Shown one piece after another: positions 8,673 through 18,511 of a stretch of 59,773 nt of DNA; the first letter of the stretch is position 1, and every line of letters starts with the position of its first letter. The DNA comes from Sporolactobacillus sp. THM7-7 (GTDB lineage Bacteria > Bacillota > Bacilli > Bacillales > Sporolactobacillaceae). The notes under the pieces were generated by a model, which ran no database searches, was not told the DNA's origin, and saw only the letters and a program-made list of their open reading frames with translations. The DNA lies in contig NZ_SEMB01000018.1 in NCBI RefSeq assembly GCF_004153225.1, forward strand, positions 1-59,773, in the 5' to 3' direction. The position numbers and the translations under genes are program-made.

Positions 8673-10685
8673 TCAGGCTTCGTCTGACGGTTTTCCGTCT
8701 TTCGGCTTTTCATCCGGATTCCCGCCGTCTTTCGTATGAATGTTCACTCTGACATCTGTCATCTCTTCGGGCGGGTCGGTCCTGCCCGTCCCGGCTGATG
8801 CCTGATTATCGCCATCCTCTTTTTCTTTATTTTCCTGAGATGCTAAACGATTTTTGCTCGGCTCAATATACTTTCCTGTTTCATAAAGCGATTTAATTTG
8901 TCCCTCATCCAGAGTTTCCACCTTCAGAAGGGTTTGCGCGACTAATTCCAGCTTATCTCGTTTTTCAAGCAATATATTTTTGCACCGCTCGTACGAATCT
9001 TTCACGATCCGCTGTACTTCCGTATCGATTTCAAAAGCGATTTTATCGCTGTAGTTTTGCTCATTCTGCAAATCGCGTCCGAGAAAGATCTGCCCGCCGC
9101 CGCTTCCGAACTGCAGCGGCCCCAGCTTGTCGCTCATGCCGAACTCCGTAACCATCCGCCGAGCGATATTCGTAACCCGCTGCAAATCATTGCTCGCACC
9201 GGTCGAGATTTCGCCAAACGTAATCTCTTCAGCCACGCGTCCGCCAAGCAGGCCGATAATCTTCTCGAGAAGTTCCGGTTTCGTCATAAAGTAGCGGTCT
9301 TCCTTAGGAAGAGAAACCGTGTAGCCGCCCGCCTGTCCGCGCGGAATGACGGTTACTTTATGCACCTCGTCGGCTCCCTTTAAAGCGAGACCGATAATGG
9401 TATGGCCGGCTTCATGATAAGCGACGATATTCCGTTCTTTTTCTGAAATAACACGTGATTTTTTAGCGACGCCGGCGATCACGCGCTCGACAGCTTCGTC
9501 AATATCTTCCATATTGATGACCTTTTTATTGGCCCGGGCAGCGACTAATGCCGCCTCATTAAGCAGATTTTCCAGATCGGCGCCGGAAAAGCCGGGAGTC
9601 ATCTTCGCCACGGTTTTTAAATCGATGTCTTTGGCAAGCGGCTTATTGCGCGCATGGACGCGCAGCACCGCTTCACGGCCCTTCAGATCGGGGCGTCCCA
9701 CCGGAATCTGCCGATCGAATCGTCCCGGACGCAGAAGCGCAGGATCCAGAATATCCGGACGGTTCGTTGCGGCAATAATGATGATTCCTTCGTTTGCGCC
9801 AAAACCGTCCATCTCAACGAGCAGCTGATTCAGGGTCTGTTCGCGTTCATCATGTCCGCCGCCGAGACCAGCGCCGCGCTGACGGCCGACCGCGTCAATT
9901 TCATCAATAAAAATAATACACGGCGAATTCTTTTTCGCCTGATCAAATAGATCGCGCACACGCGAGGCACCGACACCAACGAACATTTCCACAAAATCAG
10001 AACCGCTGATGGAGAAGAAAGGCACGCCCGCTTCGCCAGCGACTGCGCGGGCAAGCAGCGTTTTACCGGTACCCGGGGGGCCTTCAAGCAGGACACCTTT
10101 CGGAATTCGGGCACCTAATGCGGCGAATTTTCTCGGGTCTTTCAGAAATTCAACGATTTCAACCAGTTCCTGTTTCTCTTCATCCGCCCCTGCAACATCT
10201 TTAAACGTAACCTTCTTTTTATCTTCGGAATAAAGCTTCGCTTTGCTTTTTCCAAAATTCATCACACGGCCGCCGCCGCCCTGCGCTTGATTAAGAAGGA
10301 AAAAAATCAGAAACATAATGATCGCAAACGGGATAATAGAGGTCAAAATAGTAATCCAGCCGCTGGTTCTCTCCGCAGGCTTGACATCCACATTATTTGT
10401 CTCTGCCGTATCGCTGATCTGGTTGAGCACTCTTTCGCTTGATGGGACATATGCTTTAAACGTATGGTTTTCATCCTGATTTTCCAGGCGCCCTGTAACG
10501 GAATAAACACTGCCCTCAGGCTGAAGCGTCATCTCCGCGACATCGCCATCGGCCAAATGCCGCTGAAAGGTACTGTATGTCATCGGTTCCACGTTTCGAT
10601 TGTTACCGGTCAGCCAGCTGACGATACCAATGATAACGAGAAATATAAATAAATATATGATGATATTTTTAAAAAGTCGATTCAT
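8673..10685 (-). CDS. ftsH: ATP-dependent zinc metalloprotease FtsH
   Basis: This 670-residue hexameric membrane protease degrades misfolded membrane proteins and selected cytoplasmic regulators. Two membrane segments lie at about residues 7-26 and 110-133, with an extracytoplasmic loop between them. The AAA+ domain has Walker A GPPGTGKT (about 203), Walker [10 protein letters not shown] and the second region of homology [19 protein letters not shown]. The M41 protease site HEAGH follows near residue 425. The last 45 residues are a charged, low-complexity tail ([20 protein letters not shown]) typical of Bacilli. ATG at 10685 has AGGAGG upstream. Confidence 0.97.
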   Translation of the reverse strand: MNRLFKNIIIYLFIFLVIIGIVSWLTGNNRNVEPMTYSTFQRHLADGDVAEMTLQPEGSVYSVTGRLENQDENHTFKAYVPSSERVLNQISDTAETNNVDVKPAERTSGWITILTSIIPFAIIMFLIFFLLNQAQGGGGRVMNFGKSKAKLYSEDKKKVTFKDVAGADEEKQELVEIVEFLKDPRKFAALGARIPKGVLLEGPPGTGKTLLARAVAGEAGVPFFSISGSDFVEMFVGVGASRVRDLFDQAKKNSPCIIFIDEIDAVGRQRGAGLGGGHDEREQTLNQLLVEMDGFGANEGIIIIAATNRPDILDPALLRPGRFDRQIPVGRPDLKGREAVLRVHARNKPLAKDIDLKTVAKMTPGFSGADLENLLNEAALVAARANKKVINMEDIDEAVERVIAGVAKKSRVISEKERNIVAYHEAGHTIIGLALKGADEVHKVTVIPRGQAGGYTVSLPKEDRYFMTKPELLEKIIGLLGGRVAEEITFGEISTGASNDLQRVTNIARRMVTEFGMSDKLGPLQFGSGGGQIFLGRDLQNEQNYSDKIAFEIDTEVQRIVKDSYERCKNILLEKRDKLELVAQTLLKVETLDEGQIKSLYETGKYIEPSKNRLASQENKEKEDGDNQASAGTGRTDPPEEMTDVRVNIHTKDGGNPDEKPKDGKPSDEA

Positions 10686-10722
10686 CCCTTACCTCCTCCC
10701 GCTCTAAACGAAGCCATATTTT

Positions 10723-10752
10723 ATAGTACCATACAAAGATTCAATGCCACAA
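10723..10752 (-). promoter_or_regulatory. ftsH promoter (TTGTGG-N18-TGG-TACTAT extended -10)
   Basis: On the minus strand, -35 TTGTGG at 10747-10752 and -10 TACTAT at 10723-10728 with TGG just before it make an extended -10 with 18-nt spacing. It lies in the hpt-ftsH gap, 38 bp before the ftsH ATG. Confidence 0.5.
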
Positions 10753-10756
10753 GGAA

Positions 10757-11296
10757 TTAACCCGTGTAGATCTCCGGCTTCAGAATTCCTATAAAAGGAA
10801 GATTACGGTACTTTTCGGCATAATCGAGTCCGTATCCGACAAGAAAAGCATCGGGAACGGTAAAACCGGACCAGTCCGGCACGATATCCGCTTTTCTTCC
10901 GGACGGCTTGTTCAGGAGCGTCACAACTTTTATTGATTTTGCCCTTCTTGTCTTGAATAATTCCACTAAATAGCTCAGCGTCAGTCCACTGTCGATAATA
11001 TCTTCAACGATCAGGATATCGCGTCCTTCAACGGAGGTGTCCAGATCTTTGATAATCTTCACCTCTCCCGATGAAACGGCAGAATTTCCGTAACTGGAGA
11101 CGTCCATAAAATCAATCTCAATTGGCACCGTGATCCGTTTAATGAGATCGGCCATAAACGGGAGCGCACCCTTAAGGACGCCAATAATCAGAGGAAATCG
11201 TCCTTCATACTCTTTGGAAAGCATGCTGCCGAACGCGCACACCTTCTCCTGAATCGCTTCCTCCGTCAGTATGATCTCACTGAGATCTTCCTTCAT
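10757..11296 (-). CDS. hpt: hypoxanthine-guanine phosphoribosyltransferase
   Basis: This 179-residue salvage enzyme converts hypoxanthine or guanine plus PRPP to IMP or GMP. The PRPP-binding motif [14 protein letters not shown] is at about residues 95-108 and [10 protein letters not shown] holds the flexible catalytic loop. ATG at 11296 has GGAGG 8 nt upstream and lies 20 bp inside the 3' end of tilS, so the two are translationally coupled, as in B. subtilis, where the TilS-HprT pair regulates ftsH. Confidence 0.95.
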   Translation of the reverse strand: MKEDLSEIILTEEAIQEKVCAFGSMLSKEYEGRFPLIIGVLKGALPFMADLIKRITVPIEIDFMDVSSYGNSAVSSGEVKIIKDLDTSVEGRDILIVEDIIDSGLTLSYLVELFKTRRAKSIKVVTLLNKPSGRKADIVPDWSGFTVPDAFLVGYGLDYAEKYRNLPFIGILKPEIYTG

Positions 11297-12731
11297 GCGT
11301 CTGTCCTCCCAAATCAGCAGTCGGTGTATACGTCAGTTTCAAATATTTCGAATCAGAGTTCGGGGTTGCGGGTGTCGGTATTCGACCGCGGCGAATATAC
11401 GGAAGCCAGAGCACATGATCCTTTCCGTCGACGACAAGCGGCCAAATCTCGCGCTGCCTTCGATCAATCTTATGATTGATGAACAGGCGCTGTACTTTTT
11501 GAGAACCGGCCATTCCGCTTGGCCACATCCGGTCACCCGGAAGCCGCGTTCTTACCCTGAGGGGCTTTTCTAAACAATGATAGTCGGCAATAAAACATTC
11601 AGGCCCCGTACGTTCTGCCCTGACGGATAACTTCTCTGATATAAACTGAGCATCAATGGTTCCTACGGCAAATGAAGTCTTTCCCGGCACACGGAGCGCG
11701 ACGTCATAGGGTTGTGCGGCACACGGCGTAAAAAAACCGATCAGGCAGCGTTCATAGGATTTTCTCGCCATGAGCCCACCCGGTAAAAAAACAGTCCCGG
11801 ACGGCCGGTCGGAACACATCAGCCGCAGTAATTGCTCAATATGTATGGAATGATGTTCGGACTGCATTTTTTTACTTTTGTAAAGATAACTTAATATTAG
11901 ATGAAGGATCCTTCTTTGTAAAGGAAGTGCCGACCGAAGCAGATCCGGAACCGACAGATTTATCTGACATGACTTTCTCTCGGCTACCACACCATCAAGA
12001 CGTTGAGCAGCCATCTCCATCAGAAATCGTTCATCATCGGCTATTCTTTCGCTTGCATACTGAAATTTCAAGTGAACCGAAGGATTTTCCTGCTTGAGAA
12101 AGGGTAAGATCTGCTTTCTGAATCGATTTCGTGTATACTTATCCGATTCATTCGTCGTATCGCTGCGCGGGTGAATACCATGTTCCGCACAATAAGTTTC
12201 AAGCGCCGCTTTTGTCTGGGACAAAAACGGACGGATTAGCGCCCGCCCCGCAAAAGGACGGCTCACCGGAATCCCCGCTCTTGACAGGCCAACATTCCCC
12301 CTCACCTCACCCATCAGCATTGTTTCAATCTGATCATCTCCGTGATGCGCCAAAACGAGGGCATCCGCCTGGAAAAGCCGAACCGCTTCAGCGAACATTC
12401 GATAACGCAGCTGTCTCGCCGCCGTCTCGCCGCCCATTTTCGTCTCTTTCATGTATAGCGGAACGTTCACGGTCCGTCCATAAAACGAGATGTCGTGCTT
12501 CCTGCAGAAAGCGGCAACAAAGTCCAGGTCCTCTTTCCCCGCAGCGCCTCTTAACCCGTGATTCACGGAACACACGGCGAGTTTCAGCGCCCACTCCCCC
12601 CTTTGGCGAAGAAGATACAGGATGAGTGCCATAGAATCGGCCCCCCCGCTGACACCGGCCACGAGACGCATTCGGGGATGAATGAGACTGTGTTCCTTAA
12701 TAAATTGGGTCACGCTCTCATCAAAAGTCAT
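11277..12731 (-). CDS. tilS: tRNA(Ile)-lysidine synthetase
   Basis: This enzyme of about 484 residues attaches lysine to C34 of the CAU-anticodon tRNA-Ile so that it reads AUA. The PP-loop [13 protein letters not shown] lies near residue 26, and [12 protein letters not shown] is the conserved catalytic histidine region. The C-terminal domain near [11 protein letters not shown] and [10 protein letters not shown] is also recognisable. A GTG at 12749 would add six residues; the ATG at 12731 has AAAGG close upstream and fits the family N-terminus. Followed by hpt with a 20-bp overlap. Confidence 0.93.
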   Translation of the reverse strand: MTFDESVTQFIKEHSLIHPRMRLVAGVSGGADSMALILYLLRQRGEWALKLAVCSVNHGLRGAAGKEDLDFVAAFCRKHDISFYGRTVNVPLYMKETKMGGETAARQLRYRMFAEAVRLFQADALVLAHHGDDQIETMLMGEVRGNVGLSRAGIPVSRPFAGRALIRPFLSQTKAALETYCAEHGIHPRSDTTNESDKYTRNRFRKQILPFLKQENPSVHLKFQYASERIADDERFLMEMAAQRLDGVVAERKSCQINLSVPDLLRSALPLQRRILHLILSYLYKSKKMQSEHHSIHIEQLLRLMCSDRPSGTVFLPGGLMARKSYERCLIGFFTPCAAQPYDVALRVPGKTSFAVGTIDAQFISEKLSVRAERTGPECFIADYHCLEKPLRVRTRLPGDRMWPSGMAGSQKVQRLFINHKIDRRQREIWPLVVDGKDHVLWLPYIRRGRIPTPATPNSDSKYLKLTYTPTADLGGQTHEGRSQ

Positions 12732-12799
12732 TCTGCCTTTTCTCACCACTTTACCGGCCTGTATGCCGCGTTTTGGCTACTGTTTTACATACTTAAATT

Positions 12800-13729
12800 T
12801 TACATCATATAGACATAAACGAAAAGGATATAGGCTGTCATAATGAGCGATGCCGCAAACCAGGCGCGGACCCACTGTCCCGTTTCCTTTTTTGCTTTCG
12901 ACTGATACCGGCCGCTCATAGCCGGCTCTGTCTTTTTATCCATGATACACCTGAGCAGCTCCCGGCGCATTTGGTCGGCGGAAACGTATTCTCCTGAAAT
13001 CGCCCGCGCAAGTACCAGCCGATACGGCGCAAGGCGGGACTGCGCCTGAATCAGCTGGAACAGTTGTCGCCTCCCGTCATCGCTCTTTTCAAATTCGCGG
13101 CCAAGAGCCGCATAAATCATCATCATTCCGCAGGCAAACAAATCGTAGCCTGGCTCCGCTTTACGGGTGCCGAGTCCCCAGTAACCGCGGTCATAAAAAG
13201 CGGTATATTCCCTTACCGACCGTCCGATCCGTGTGGCCCCGCCGAAATCCAGACAGCGTATCGTGTGTCCCGGAAACAGCAGTATGATGTTTTCAGGTTT
13301 CAAGTCGCCGAAAATATACCCAGCCCGGTGAAGTCTGTCAAGATCTTTCAAAAGCTGAAGCATGTAAACGGCCGTCCAGTCGAAAGCTTTTCGCCGCATC
13401 GCCGCAGCGAGGGATTCTCCGTTCAGATACTCCATGGCACAGAAGCTAATCGTCCGACCGCCGGCTGCCCAGTCGTCGCTGTCAAATAAAGAAGGCCCCA
13501 AAGGTTCCCCCAGGAGCTGATCAAGATTTTTGAGGACATTGATCTCCGACGTCAGCGAGGCACGATCCTTCGCCATCTTTACCGCAACTTTCCTGCCGCC
13601 TTCTCTCGCTAAATAGACCGTCCCTTGAGAGCCGCTTCCCAGTCTCCTGATGATTCGATAGCGACGGCCATGCCATTTCCCAAGTAATTGGGTTCCCGGC
13701 GGAAAAAGCAGGTCATCCCTGCTCTTCAT
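12800..13729 (-). CDS. yabT: membrane-anchored Hanks-type Ser/Thr protein kinase, YabT-like
   Basis: This protein of about 309 residues has a kinase domain and one C-terminal membrane helix (WVRAWFAASLIMTAYILF...). Kinase motifs: glycine loop LGSGSQGTVYLA, ATP lysine in KVAVKMAK, catalytic GDLKPENIIL and metal-binding LDFGGATRI. These are canonical except that HRD appears as IFGD. It matches B. subtilis YabT (PrkD), a forespore-expressed kinase linked to spore development. The longer frame begins with TTG at 13777; I prefer the ATG at 13729 with GAGG 7 nt upstream, which overlaps yabS by 17 bp. Confidence 0.88.
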   Translation of the reverse strand: MKSRDDLLFPPGTQLLGKWHGRRYRIIRRLGSGSQGTVYLAREGGRKVAVKMAKDRASLTSEINVLKNLDQLLGEPLGPSLFDSDDWAAGGRTISFCAMEYLNGESLAAAMRRKAFDWTAVYMLQLLKDLDRLHRAGYIFGDLKPENIILLFPGHTIRCLDFGGATRIGRSVREYTAFYDRGYWGLGTRKAEPGYDLFACGMMMIYAALGREFEKSDDGRRQLFQLIQAQSRLAPYRLVLARAISGEYVSADQMRRELLRCIMDKKTEPAMSGRYQSKAKKETGQWVRAWFAASLIMTAYILFVYVYMM

Positions 13730-14450
13730 CGTAAGCCTCGTCCCGCAGACGCGTCTTCCGCCGCGATAACCGGTCAAAGCTCTTGGTCGCTTCTTTAATG
13801 GCCGGACCGGTCGGTGTGATACCGCGCGAACTTATTTTGGTGAAAACCTGTTCGATGTTCTCCAAATGCGGTGTCCAGGCGACAACTCGCTGTATGATCC
13901 GCCTTTTCCCGGGAAATAAATAGAGACAGAATCGATTGCTCCCCATACGTGCCGCAAGACTCATCGATAAATCGATTAAAGCCTCGCGTACGGTCGGCAG
14001 CTTCATTTTCATGCTGGCGCTTGTATCGACAAGAATACAGACATCCAAATCCATGGTTTCACCAAGTTCGTCCATAACTTCCATGACCTGTCCGCGTTTC
14101 TCCGGAGATAAATCTTCAACCGTCTCCGTATCGCCGAGAATCTCCCGAAGCTCCCGATTCACGACACCTTGAATCGTTTGCGTCATCGCCTGTTTCGTCA
14201 CCATTTGAACCGTCTGAGCGAGCTCTTTCTTCTCCACAATCCGACTGATGCCCCCGCCGGATGCGGCAATACTTTCGATCTCTTTGAGCCCCCGTCCGTC
14301 CTCGGAATCGAAGCGGTCCAGCACGCCAATTACGTTCACTGTGATGCCTTGTTCCCGGGCCAGAGCCGCCATGGCTACCGGATCCTCCCCCTGATTGGAA
14401 CAGCCGTCCGTGATTAATAGAATTTGTTTCAACGTTCCTTTTTTCAACAT
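13713..14450 (-). CDS. yabS: von Willebrand factor A domain protein, YabS-like
   Basis: This 245-residue cytoplasmic protein has a C-terminal VWA fold with the metal-ion site DTSASMKMKLPTVREAL (DxSxS). An N-terminal segment, ILLITDGCSNQGEDP, resembles a second, incomplete VWA half. It corresponds to B. subtilis YabS by position and overlaps the kinase gene yabT, so both are probably made together. ATG at 14450 has GGAGGAG 6 nt upstream. The function is unknown; kinase-VWA pairing suggests substrate or scaffold roles, but that is inference. Confidence 0.85.
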   Translation of the reverse strand: MLKKGTLKQILLITDGCSNQGEDPVAMAALAREQGITVNVIGVLDRFDSEDGRGLKEIESIAASGGGISRIVEKKELAQTVQMVTKQAMTQTIQGVVNRELREILGDTETVEDLSPEKRGQVMEVMDELGETMDLDVCILVDTSASMKMKLPTVREALIDLSMSLAARMGSNRFCLYLFPGKRRIIQRVVAWTPHLENIEQVFTKISSRGITPTGPAIKEATKSFDRLSRRKTRLRDEAYDEEQG

Positions 14451-14476
14451 GCTTCACTCCTCCCTGAATCTAGCAA

Positions 14477-14506
14477 CATCATAGACAGGAAGAAGCCGTT
14501 TTATAC
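14477..14506 (-). promoter_or_regulatory. possible sigma-F/G promoter of yabS-yabT
   Basis: On the minus strand, GTATA at 14502-14506 is followed after 15 nt by GTCTATGATG at 14477-14486, which resembles the forespore consensus (GnATA, then GGnnAnAnTR). It is 27 bp before the yabS ATG. The match is partial. The rest of the 14451-14601 gap holds small GC-rich hairpins without a clear terminator for spoIIE. Confidence 0.35.
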
Positions 14507-14601
14507 TCGACCGGGTTATGAAATACGGCCGACCGGTTACTGCATAAACCCTTTAAAAAGCCCCCGCTTCTCGCCCTCCCCTTCTCATCTTGTTCTAATA
14601 T

Positions 14602-17082
14602 TTAAGCCTGCAGCTTTTTCTCTTTATAATATTCCCCGGAGAACGACGACCACTTCGGAATATGATGCCGAATCCGCGCCGCAATCACCGTCATATCGTC
14701 TTCGATCCGGCCGCCCCCAGCCCGGACCACGGCCTCAAGCAGCAAGTCGGCTGCCTCCTGGGGATCGTCTGTCTTCAATTCTCTGATTTGCCTTTTAATC
14801 CATGCTTCTTTGTTTTCAACCTGTCTTGGCGCATCAAATACGCCGTCACTCATCATAATCAGCAGATCGCCGGATTTCAGCTGCTCGGTCGTGACCTCGA
14901 CATCGAGGTTTTCGATCATACCGATCGGCAGGTTCCCGGAATCGAGCATCATGACGCGGTTTCCCCGTTTAACAAAACTCGGATTAGAACCGATTTTCAA
15001 AAATTTGGACTTTGCATTTTGCAGATCGATAATCGCTAGATCAAGCGTCGCAAAAATCTCTTCGGTTGACCGCAGCGATAAAATAGAATTAATCGATTTA
15101 ATCGCAAGCGTCTCCTGGATGCCTGATTTTAGCACTTTAGAAAGCAGCTGAAGGGTATCTTTGCTCTCCGTATCCGCGCGTTCCCCGTTCCCCATCCCAT
15201 CGCTGATAGCGAGGGCATATTTTCCTGAACCGATTTCAAAAAGAGAATAGTTGTCGCCCGATATCAGCCCCCCGCCGCGTGCCGCCGTAGCCGCCCCAGT
15301 GTCAATCTCGTATCGCCGTGACGAGGCAAACGTCGCCCGGCTCGGCCCGCCCGCTAGATCGGATTCCTGCTTCTTGTCGACACGGATGCTCTCACCCAGA
15401 ATATCGGAGAGAAGCGGCGCGATGACTTTTTCACAGACCCCGTAATGATCGGACGGAAGAATGATTTCAATATCGATGGATCCTGCCTCAAGGCAATAAA
15501 TTTCCACGCTTTCCACCTCGATACCCATACCGGAAAGCTTAGCCAGAATCATTTCTTCCTGCCGCTCATGAATCCCCTGTTCTCGCTTCATTTCACCGGC
15601 AAAGTCTACCATGACCTGTGACACACCCTTCAGCTGATCGGCGACGAGTCTTCTCCCCTCCTCGACTTTGCGAAGAAATCGGGCGTTTTCCTCTGCAAGC
15701 TTCTGCTCTTGAAAAATCGCATCGACCGTTTTATTCGCTTTGACACAATGATCCCGCCAGGCGCGGCGAACGGACGTTTTTCCCGTCTTGCGCTTTTCGC
15801 GCGCCTCCTCCCGAATCTCAAGCATCAGCTGATGCGTCCGATCGAAATTTTTCACCCAGCAATGTTCTTTCATGAAGCAGTGTTGGCACGTTTTCGCCGT
15901 CACTTTACTCAGAAAGCGATCCTCCTCGCTGATCGTCTCGTCTTCGGCGGGCGGCAAAAAACTTTTAGACAGTGTCTGAAACAAACTGGAAAACTGCTCC
16001 ACACGGCTTACTGTCGCGTCCCTCAGCTTACGAATGTACTGCTGCTGTTCTCTCTGATATTCCCGTGTACCGGGGATGAAGGAAGCCATGCGAACAGTGA
16101 ATATTCTTGGCGTCAGCAGAAAAAATCCGATCGCGACGAGCGAGTCCAGGACGACTTCGCCAATCGCGGTATAACCGCCGCCATACAAACCGATAAGCAG
16201 TGTCGCAATTAAGAGGCCCGCGGCGACGCCCGCTTTCCCTGCTTCTTTTAATAGACCCCCGAGAACCCCGGCAAAAGCGAGCAAACTCATTTGGTAGAGG
16301 CTTGAAACGCTCGCCATGCTGAGGATCAGTCCGATGACGACGCCGACTGTTGACCCGATCGCCGCTCCGCCGGAGAAAGCAAAGAGCAGCACCGCATAAC
16401 GGGACATGACATTATCTACGGATACACCAAGCGCCGTCCAGCCGATGGTTCCGATGAGAATAGACGACATGAGTATGACAAAACAGATGATTTCTTCATT
16501 TTTTAATAATTTCCTGCTTATTTTTGATGATAGAAGCGGGACGCTCTGCATAAAGATAAGTGTAAGCAGAAAGGAAAGAGATGCTTCGGCAGCGGCCGTT
16601 AAAGCGTCCGTCCACACGAGTCTCAGCGAAAAAGCACTCTCACTGATCAGCCGGACGAGAAATCCAGTCGTAAAGACAAGCGGAGGCAGCCATTTTTCCG
16701 GAGCTTTCTGACTGATCGAAAGGATCAGCTGTCTGATCGTCAGAAAAAAGAACAGAGCAAGCAGTGTGAAAAAGGCTTGTCCCGGTGAAACAGTCAGCGA
16801 TCCGGCCAGCGCTGCACAAGCAGCCGGCCACCTTCTTTTACGCTTGAGCCAGAAAACCGTAGCAAAGAAAGGAAGCACGAACGGAGACAGCGTCGAAAGA
16901 ATGACAGCCCGTCCAAGTAAGAACCCTGCCATGAGGAAAAGCAGATCTGTTCGAGCGAGCGTTTTCAGAATAAATGCCTTTAATAAATCGGCCATTCTTG
17001 TTCCTGCCCGGTGACTCTTCGTCCGGACCGCTGAATACGAATCAATGGTCCCTGCCGTCGACGCGTCGAATCTTTGAATCAT
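14602..17082 (-). CDS. spoIIE: stage II sporulation protein E (PP2C-type phosphatase)
   Basis: This 826-residue protein is essentially the length of the B. subtilis protein. Residues up to about 330 form around ten membrane segments (region I, septal targeting). Residues about 330-580 are the oligomerisation region with a cysteine cluster (CQHCFMKEHC). The C-terminal PP2C domain begins near 590 and shows ISGDNYSLFEIG, SDGMGNG and MMSDGVFDA metal-site motifs. It dephosphorylates SpoIIAA to activate sigma-F in the forespore and takes part in polar septation. ATG at 17082 has AAGGTGG upstream. Its promoter is described at 17119-17184. Confidence 0.96.
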   Translation of the reverse strand: MIQRFDASTAGTIDSYSAVRTKSHRAGTRMADLLKAFILKTLARTDLLFLMAGFLLGRAVILSTLSPFVLPFFATVFWLKRKRRWPAACAALAGSLTVSPGQAFFTLLALFFFLTIRQLILSISQKAPEKWLPPLVFTTGFLVRLISESAFSLRLVWTDALTAAAEASLSFLLTLIFMQSVPLLSSKISRKLLKNEEIICFVILMSSILIGTIGWTALGVSVDNVMSRYAVLLFAFSGGAAIGSTVGVVIGLILSMASVSSLYQMSLLAFAGVLGGLLKEAGKAGVAAGLLIATLLIGLYGGGYTAIGEVVLDSLVAIGFFLLTPRIFTVRMASFIPGTREYQREQQQYIRKLRDATVSRVEQFSSLFQTLSKSFLPPAEDETISEEDRFLSKVTAKTCQHCFMKEHCWVKNFDRTHQLMLEIREEAREKRKTGKTSVRRAWRDHCVKANKTVDAIFQEQKLAEENARFLRKVEEGRRLVADQLKGVSQVMVDFAGEMKREQGIHERQEEMILAKLSGMGIEVESVEIYCLEAGSIDIEIILPSDHYGVCEKVIAPLLSDILGESIRVDKKQESDLAGGPSRATFASSRRYEIDTGAATAARGGGLISGDNYSLFEIGSGKYALAISDGMGNGERADTESKDTLQLLSKVLKSGIQETLAIKSINSILSLRSTEEIFATLDLAIIDLQNAKSKFLKIGSNPSFVKRGNRVMMLDSGNLPIGMIENLDVEVTTEQLKSGDLLIMMSDGVFDAPRQVENKEAWIKRQIRELKTDDPQEAADLLLEAVVRAGGGRIEDDMTVIAARIRHHIPKWSSFSGEYYKEKKLQA

Positions 17083-17118
17083 ACTTCGGCACCACCTTCA
17101 TGAAATATTGTATGATTC

Positions 17119-17184
17119 ATTAAACCATATCGCATGTTCATAATTTGTCAGAATGGCGGTGCAGGATTCAAAAAAACTTCGACG
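17119..17184 (-). promoter_or_regulatory. spoIIE promoter with 21-bp spacer and Spo0A-box-like site
   Basis: On the minus strand, -35-like CTGACA at 17146-17151 and -10-like TTTAAT at 17119-17124 are 21 nt apart, far from the usual 17. A CGTCGAA at 17178-17184 differs by one base from the 0A box TGTCGAA. The B. subtilis spoIIE promoter is known to be a sigma-A promoter with a 21-bp spacer activated by Spo0A-P, so this layout fits. The remainder of the 17083-17385 gap is the yabR terminator and AT-rich sequence. Confidence 0.6.
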
Positions 17185-17320
17185 CCATTCCATGATGTTC
17201 GTCGATTTAATACGGGACAGGCCGTGATGGCGCATTTAATAATAAAGCGCTTTTATTTCTTTGAGGACTTATTCCGCAAAATAGTCTCGATTGGACATGC
17301 AGCAAGCGCTCTCATCAACG

Positions 17321-17350
17321 AAAAAACACCCAAGCGTCCTGCTTGAGTGT
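17321..17350 (-). terminator. intrinsic terminator of yabR
   Basis: The minus strand ACACTCAAGC, loop AGGAC, GCTTGGGTGT and TTTTTTC give a 10-bp stem with one G-T pair, 36 bp after the yabR stop. It separates the divIC-yabR transcript from spoIIE. Confidence 0.9.
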
Positions 17351-17385
17351 CATTTCCTGTGGATGCCGGCCTTTCGTTCACTGTT

Positions 17386-17796
17386 TTAGCCTCGTCTTGC
17401 GCCCCGTCCGCCGCGCTTGGATTCTGTCTGCCGCTTAATGGTCGAAAGCCGGTCTTCGCTTTCCTTCAAATAGTGCATGATTTTATCTTCAAAGCTGGCG
17501 TTTCTGCCGTATCTTTTTCCGCCTCCGCGTCCGCGCGAACCTCCTGATGCAGTTCTCGGTTTATCGACAGCTTTTCGGATAGACAGACCGATCTTGCCGT
17601 CAGGCGCCACTTTAAGGACCTTCACCGTGACTTCATCCCCGATCGACAAGACATCGTGAATGTCTTTTACATAATGATCCGCTACCTCGCTGATATGAAC
17701 CAGCCCCGTTTTTCCATTGGGCAAATCAATGAAGGCTCCGAAGTTTGTGATGCCTGATACTTTTCCCTTCAGCTTGCTGCCAGCTTCGATTGACAT
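17386..17796 (-). CDS. yabR: S1-domain RNA-binding protein, YabR-like
   Basis: This 136-residue cytoplasmic protein has one S1/OB fold at residues 4-75 (GSKLKGKVSGITNFGAFIDL, GLVHISEVADHYV, VTVKVLKVAPDGKIGLSIRKA). A basic, glycine/arginine-rich linker follows (GGSRGRGGGKRYGR), and the tail ends in KRGGRGARRG. It matches B. subtilis YabR, a general stress-type S1 protein of unclear role. It lies downstream of divIC, with a dispersed repeat in the gap, and has its own strong terminator. Confidence 0.9.
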   Translation of the reverse strand: MSIEAGSKLKGKVSGITNFGAFIDLPNGKTGLVHISEVADHYVKDIHDVLSIGDEVTVKVLKVAPDGKIGLSIRKAVDKPRTASGGSRGRGGGKRYGRNASFEDKIMHYLKESEDRLSTIKRQTESKRGGRGARRG

Positions 17797-17838
17797 TAAA
17801 AAAGTTTCCTCCTAAAGTGGTCTATCTTATAAAAGAAT

Positions 17839-17968
17839 GTTCGAAAAGTTCGGGAAAAATGGCTACCCGATTTGCTTCTTCGCTTCTCACGTACCTCTGA
17901 AGTATGCGCATGTAGCCGAAGCCGCGCTTTCTCGACCTTATCGGCCTTTTTTGTCCTCCCTTTCGAAC
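17839..17968 (+). repeat. dispersed intergenic repeat family 1, copy A (130 bp)
   Basis: Bounded by inverted GTTCGAA (17839-17845) and TTCGAAC (17962-17968). Shared internal features with copies at 21865, 33880 and 37334 are GGGAAAAATGGCTACCCG near the left end, a CGTAC...GTATG hairpin in the centre, and CTCGACCTTATCGGCC near the right end. It carries no ORF and fills most of the divIC-yabR gap. Orientation is opposite to the genes. Confidence 0.8.
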
Positions 17969-18012
17969 ACGCTCTATAATCATCTTATTATACATATCAG
18001 AAAAAGAGCCTG

Positions 18013-18393
18013 TCAATGACCGTTCGTCTTAGGTTTTGAAAAAATGATTTCGCCTTTCTTGGATAAAAGTAAGTCCCGCCGGGCAATTTCTCCTACATAA
18101 TCTTTGTCATGAAGCAAATGAATGCGCTTTTTCAACTGACCCGTCTGTTTATCCGCTGCTTCGACTTTTTGCTTGAGCTGCGACTTCTCGGCTTGTGCGG
18201 CATCTATCTTTTTCGATTGCGAAACAAGTGAAGACACCATGAAAAAACAAACGGCTGCAAAAATAACGGTAAAAGCAATCAAGCGCCGAATCAATCCCTT
18301 CAGGCGCCTTTTGTTTCTTTTCATCAATATTTCCTGCGACTGTACATAATCCGTACGGATCGGCGTTACCGGCCGGACACGTGTACTTTCCAT
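18013..18393 (-). CDS. divIC: cell-division protein DivIC (FtsB-like)
   Basis: This 126-residue single-pass protein of the divisome partners with FtsL and DivIB. It has a basic cytoplasmic N-terminus (KRNKRRLKGLIRR), one membrane helix at about 33-53 (LIAFTVIFAAVCFFMVSSL), then an extracellular coiled coil (SQSKKIDAAQAEKSQLKQK...) and DYVGEIARRDLLLSKKGEI. The ATG at 18393 with GGGGGA 7 nt upstream gives the B. subtilis length (125). The GTG at 18438 would add 15 residues and lacks a site. It follows yabQ. Confidence 0.93.
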   Translation of the reverse strand: MESTRVRPVTPIRTDYVQSQEILMKRNKRRLKGLIRRLIAFTVIFAAVCFFMVSSLVSQSKKIDAAQAEKSQLKQKVEAADKQTGQLKKRIHLLHDKDYVGEIARRDLLLSKKGEIIFSKPKTNGH

Positions 18394-18511
18394 GATCGTC
18401 CCCCTTGTCTGGCGATTGTTCAAAAAAGACCGGGACACTCTGTCCTTCTTCGCGGAACCGGGCTATTTGAAGCGCCATCCTCCGGCTGCGGCCCCGAACC
18501 TTTGAAATACG

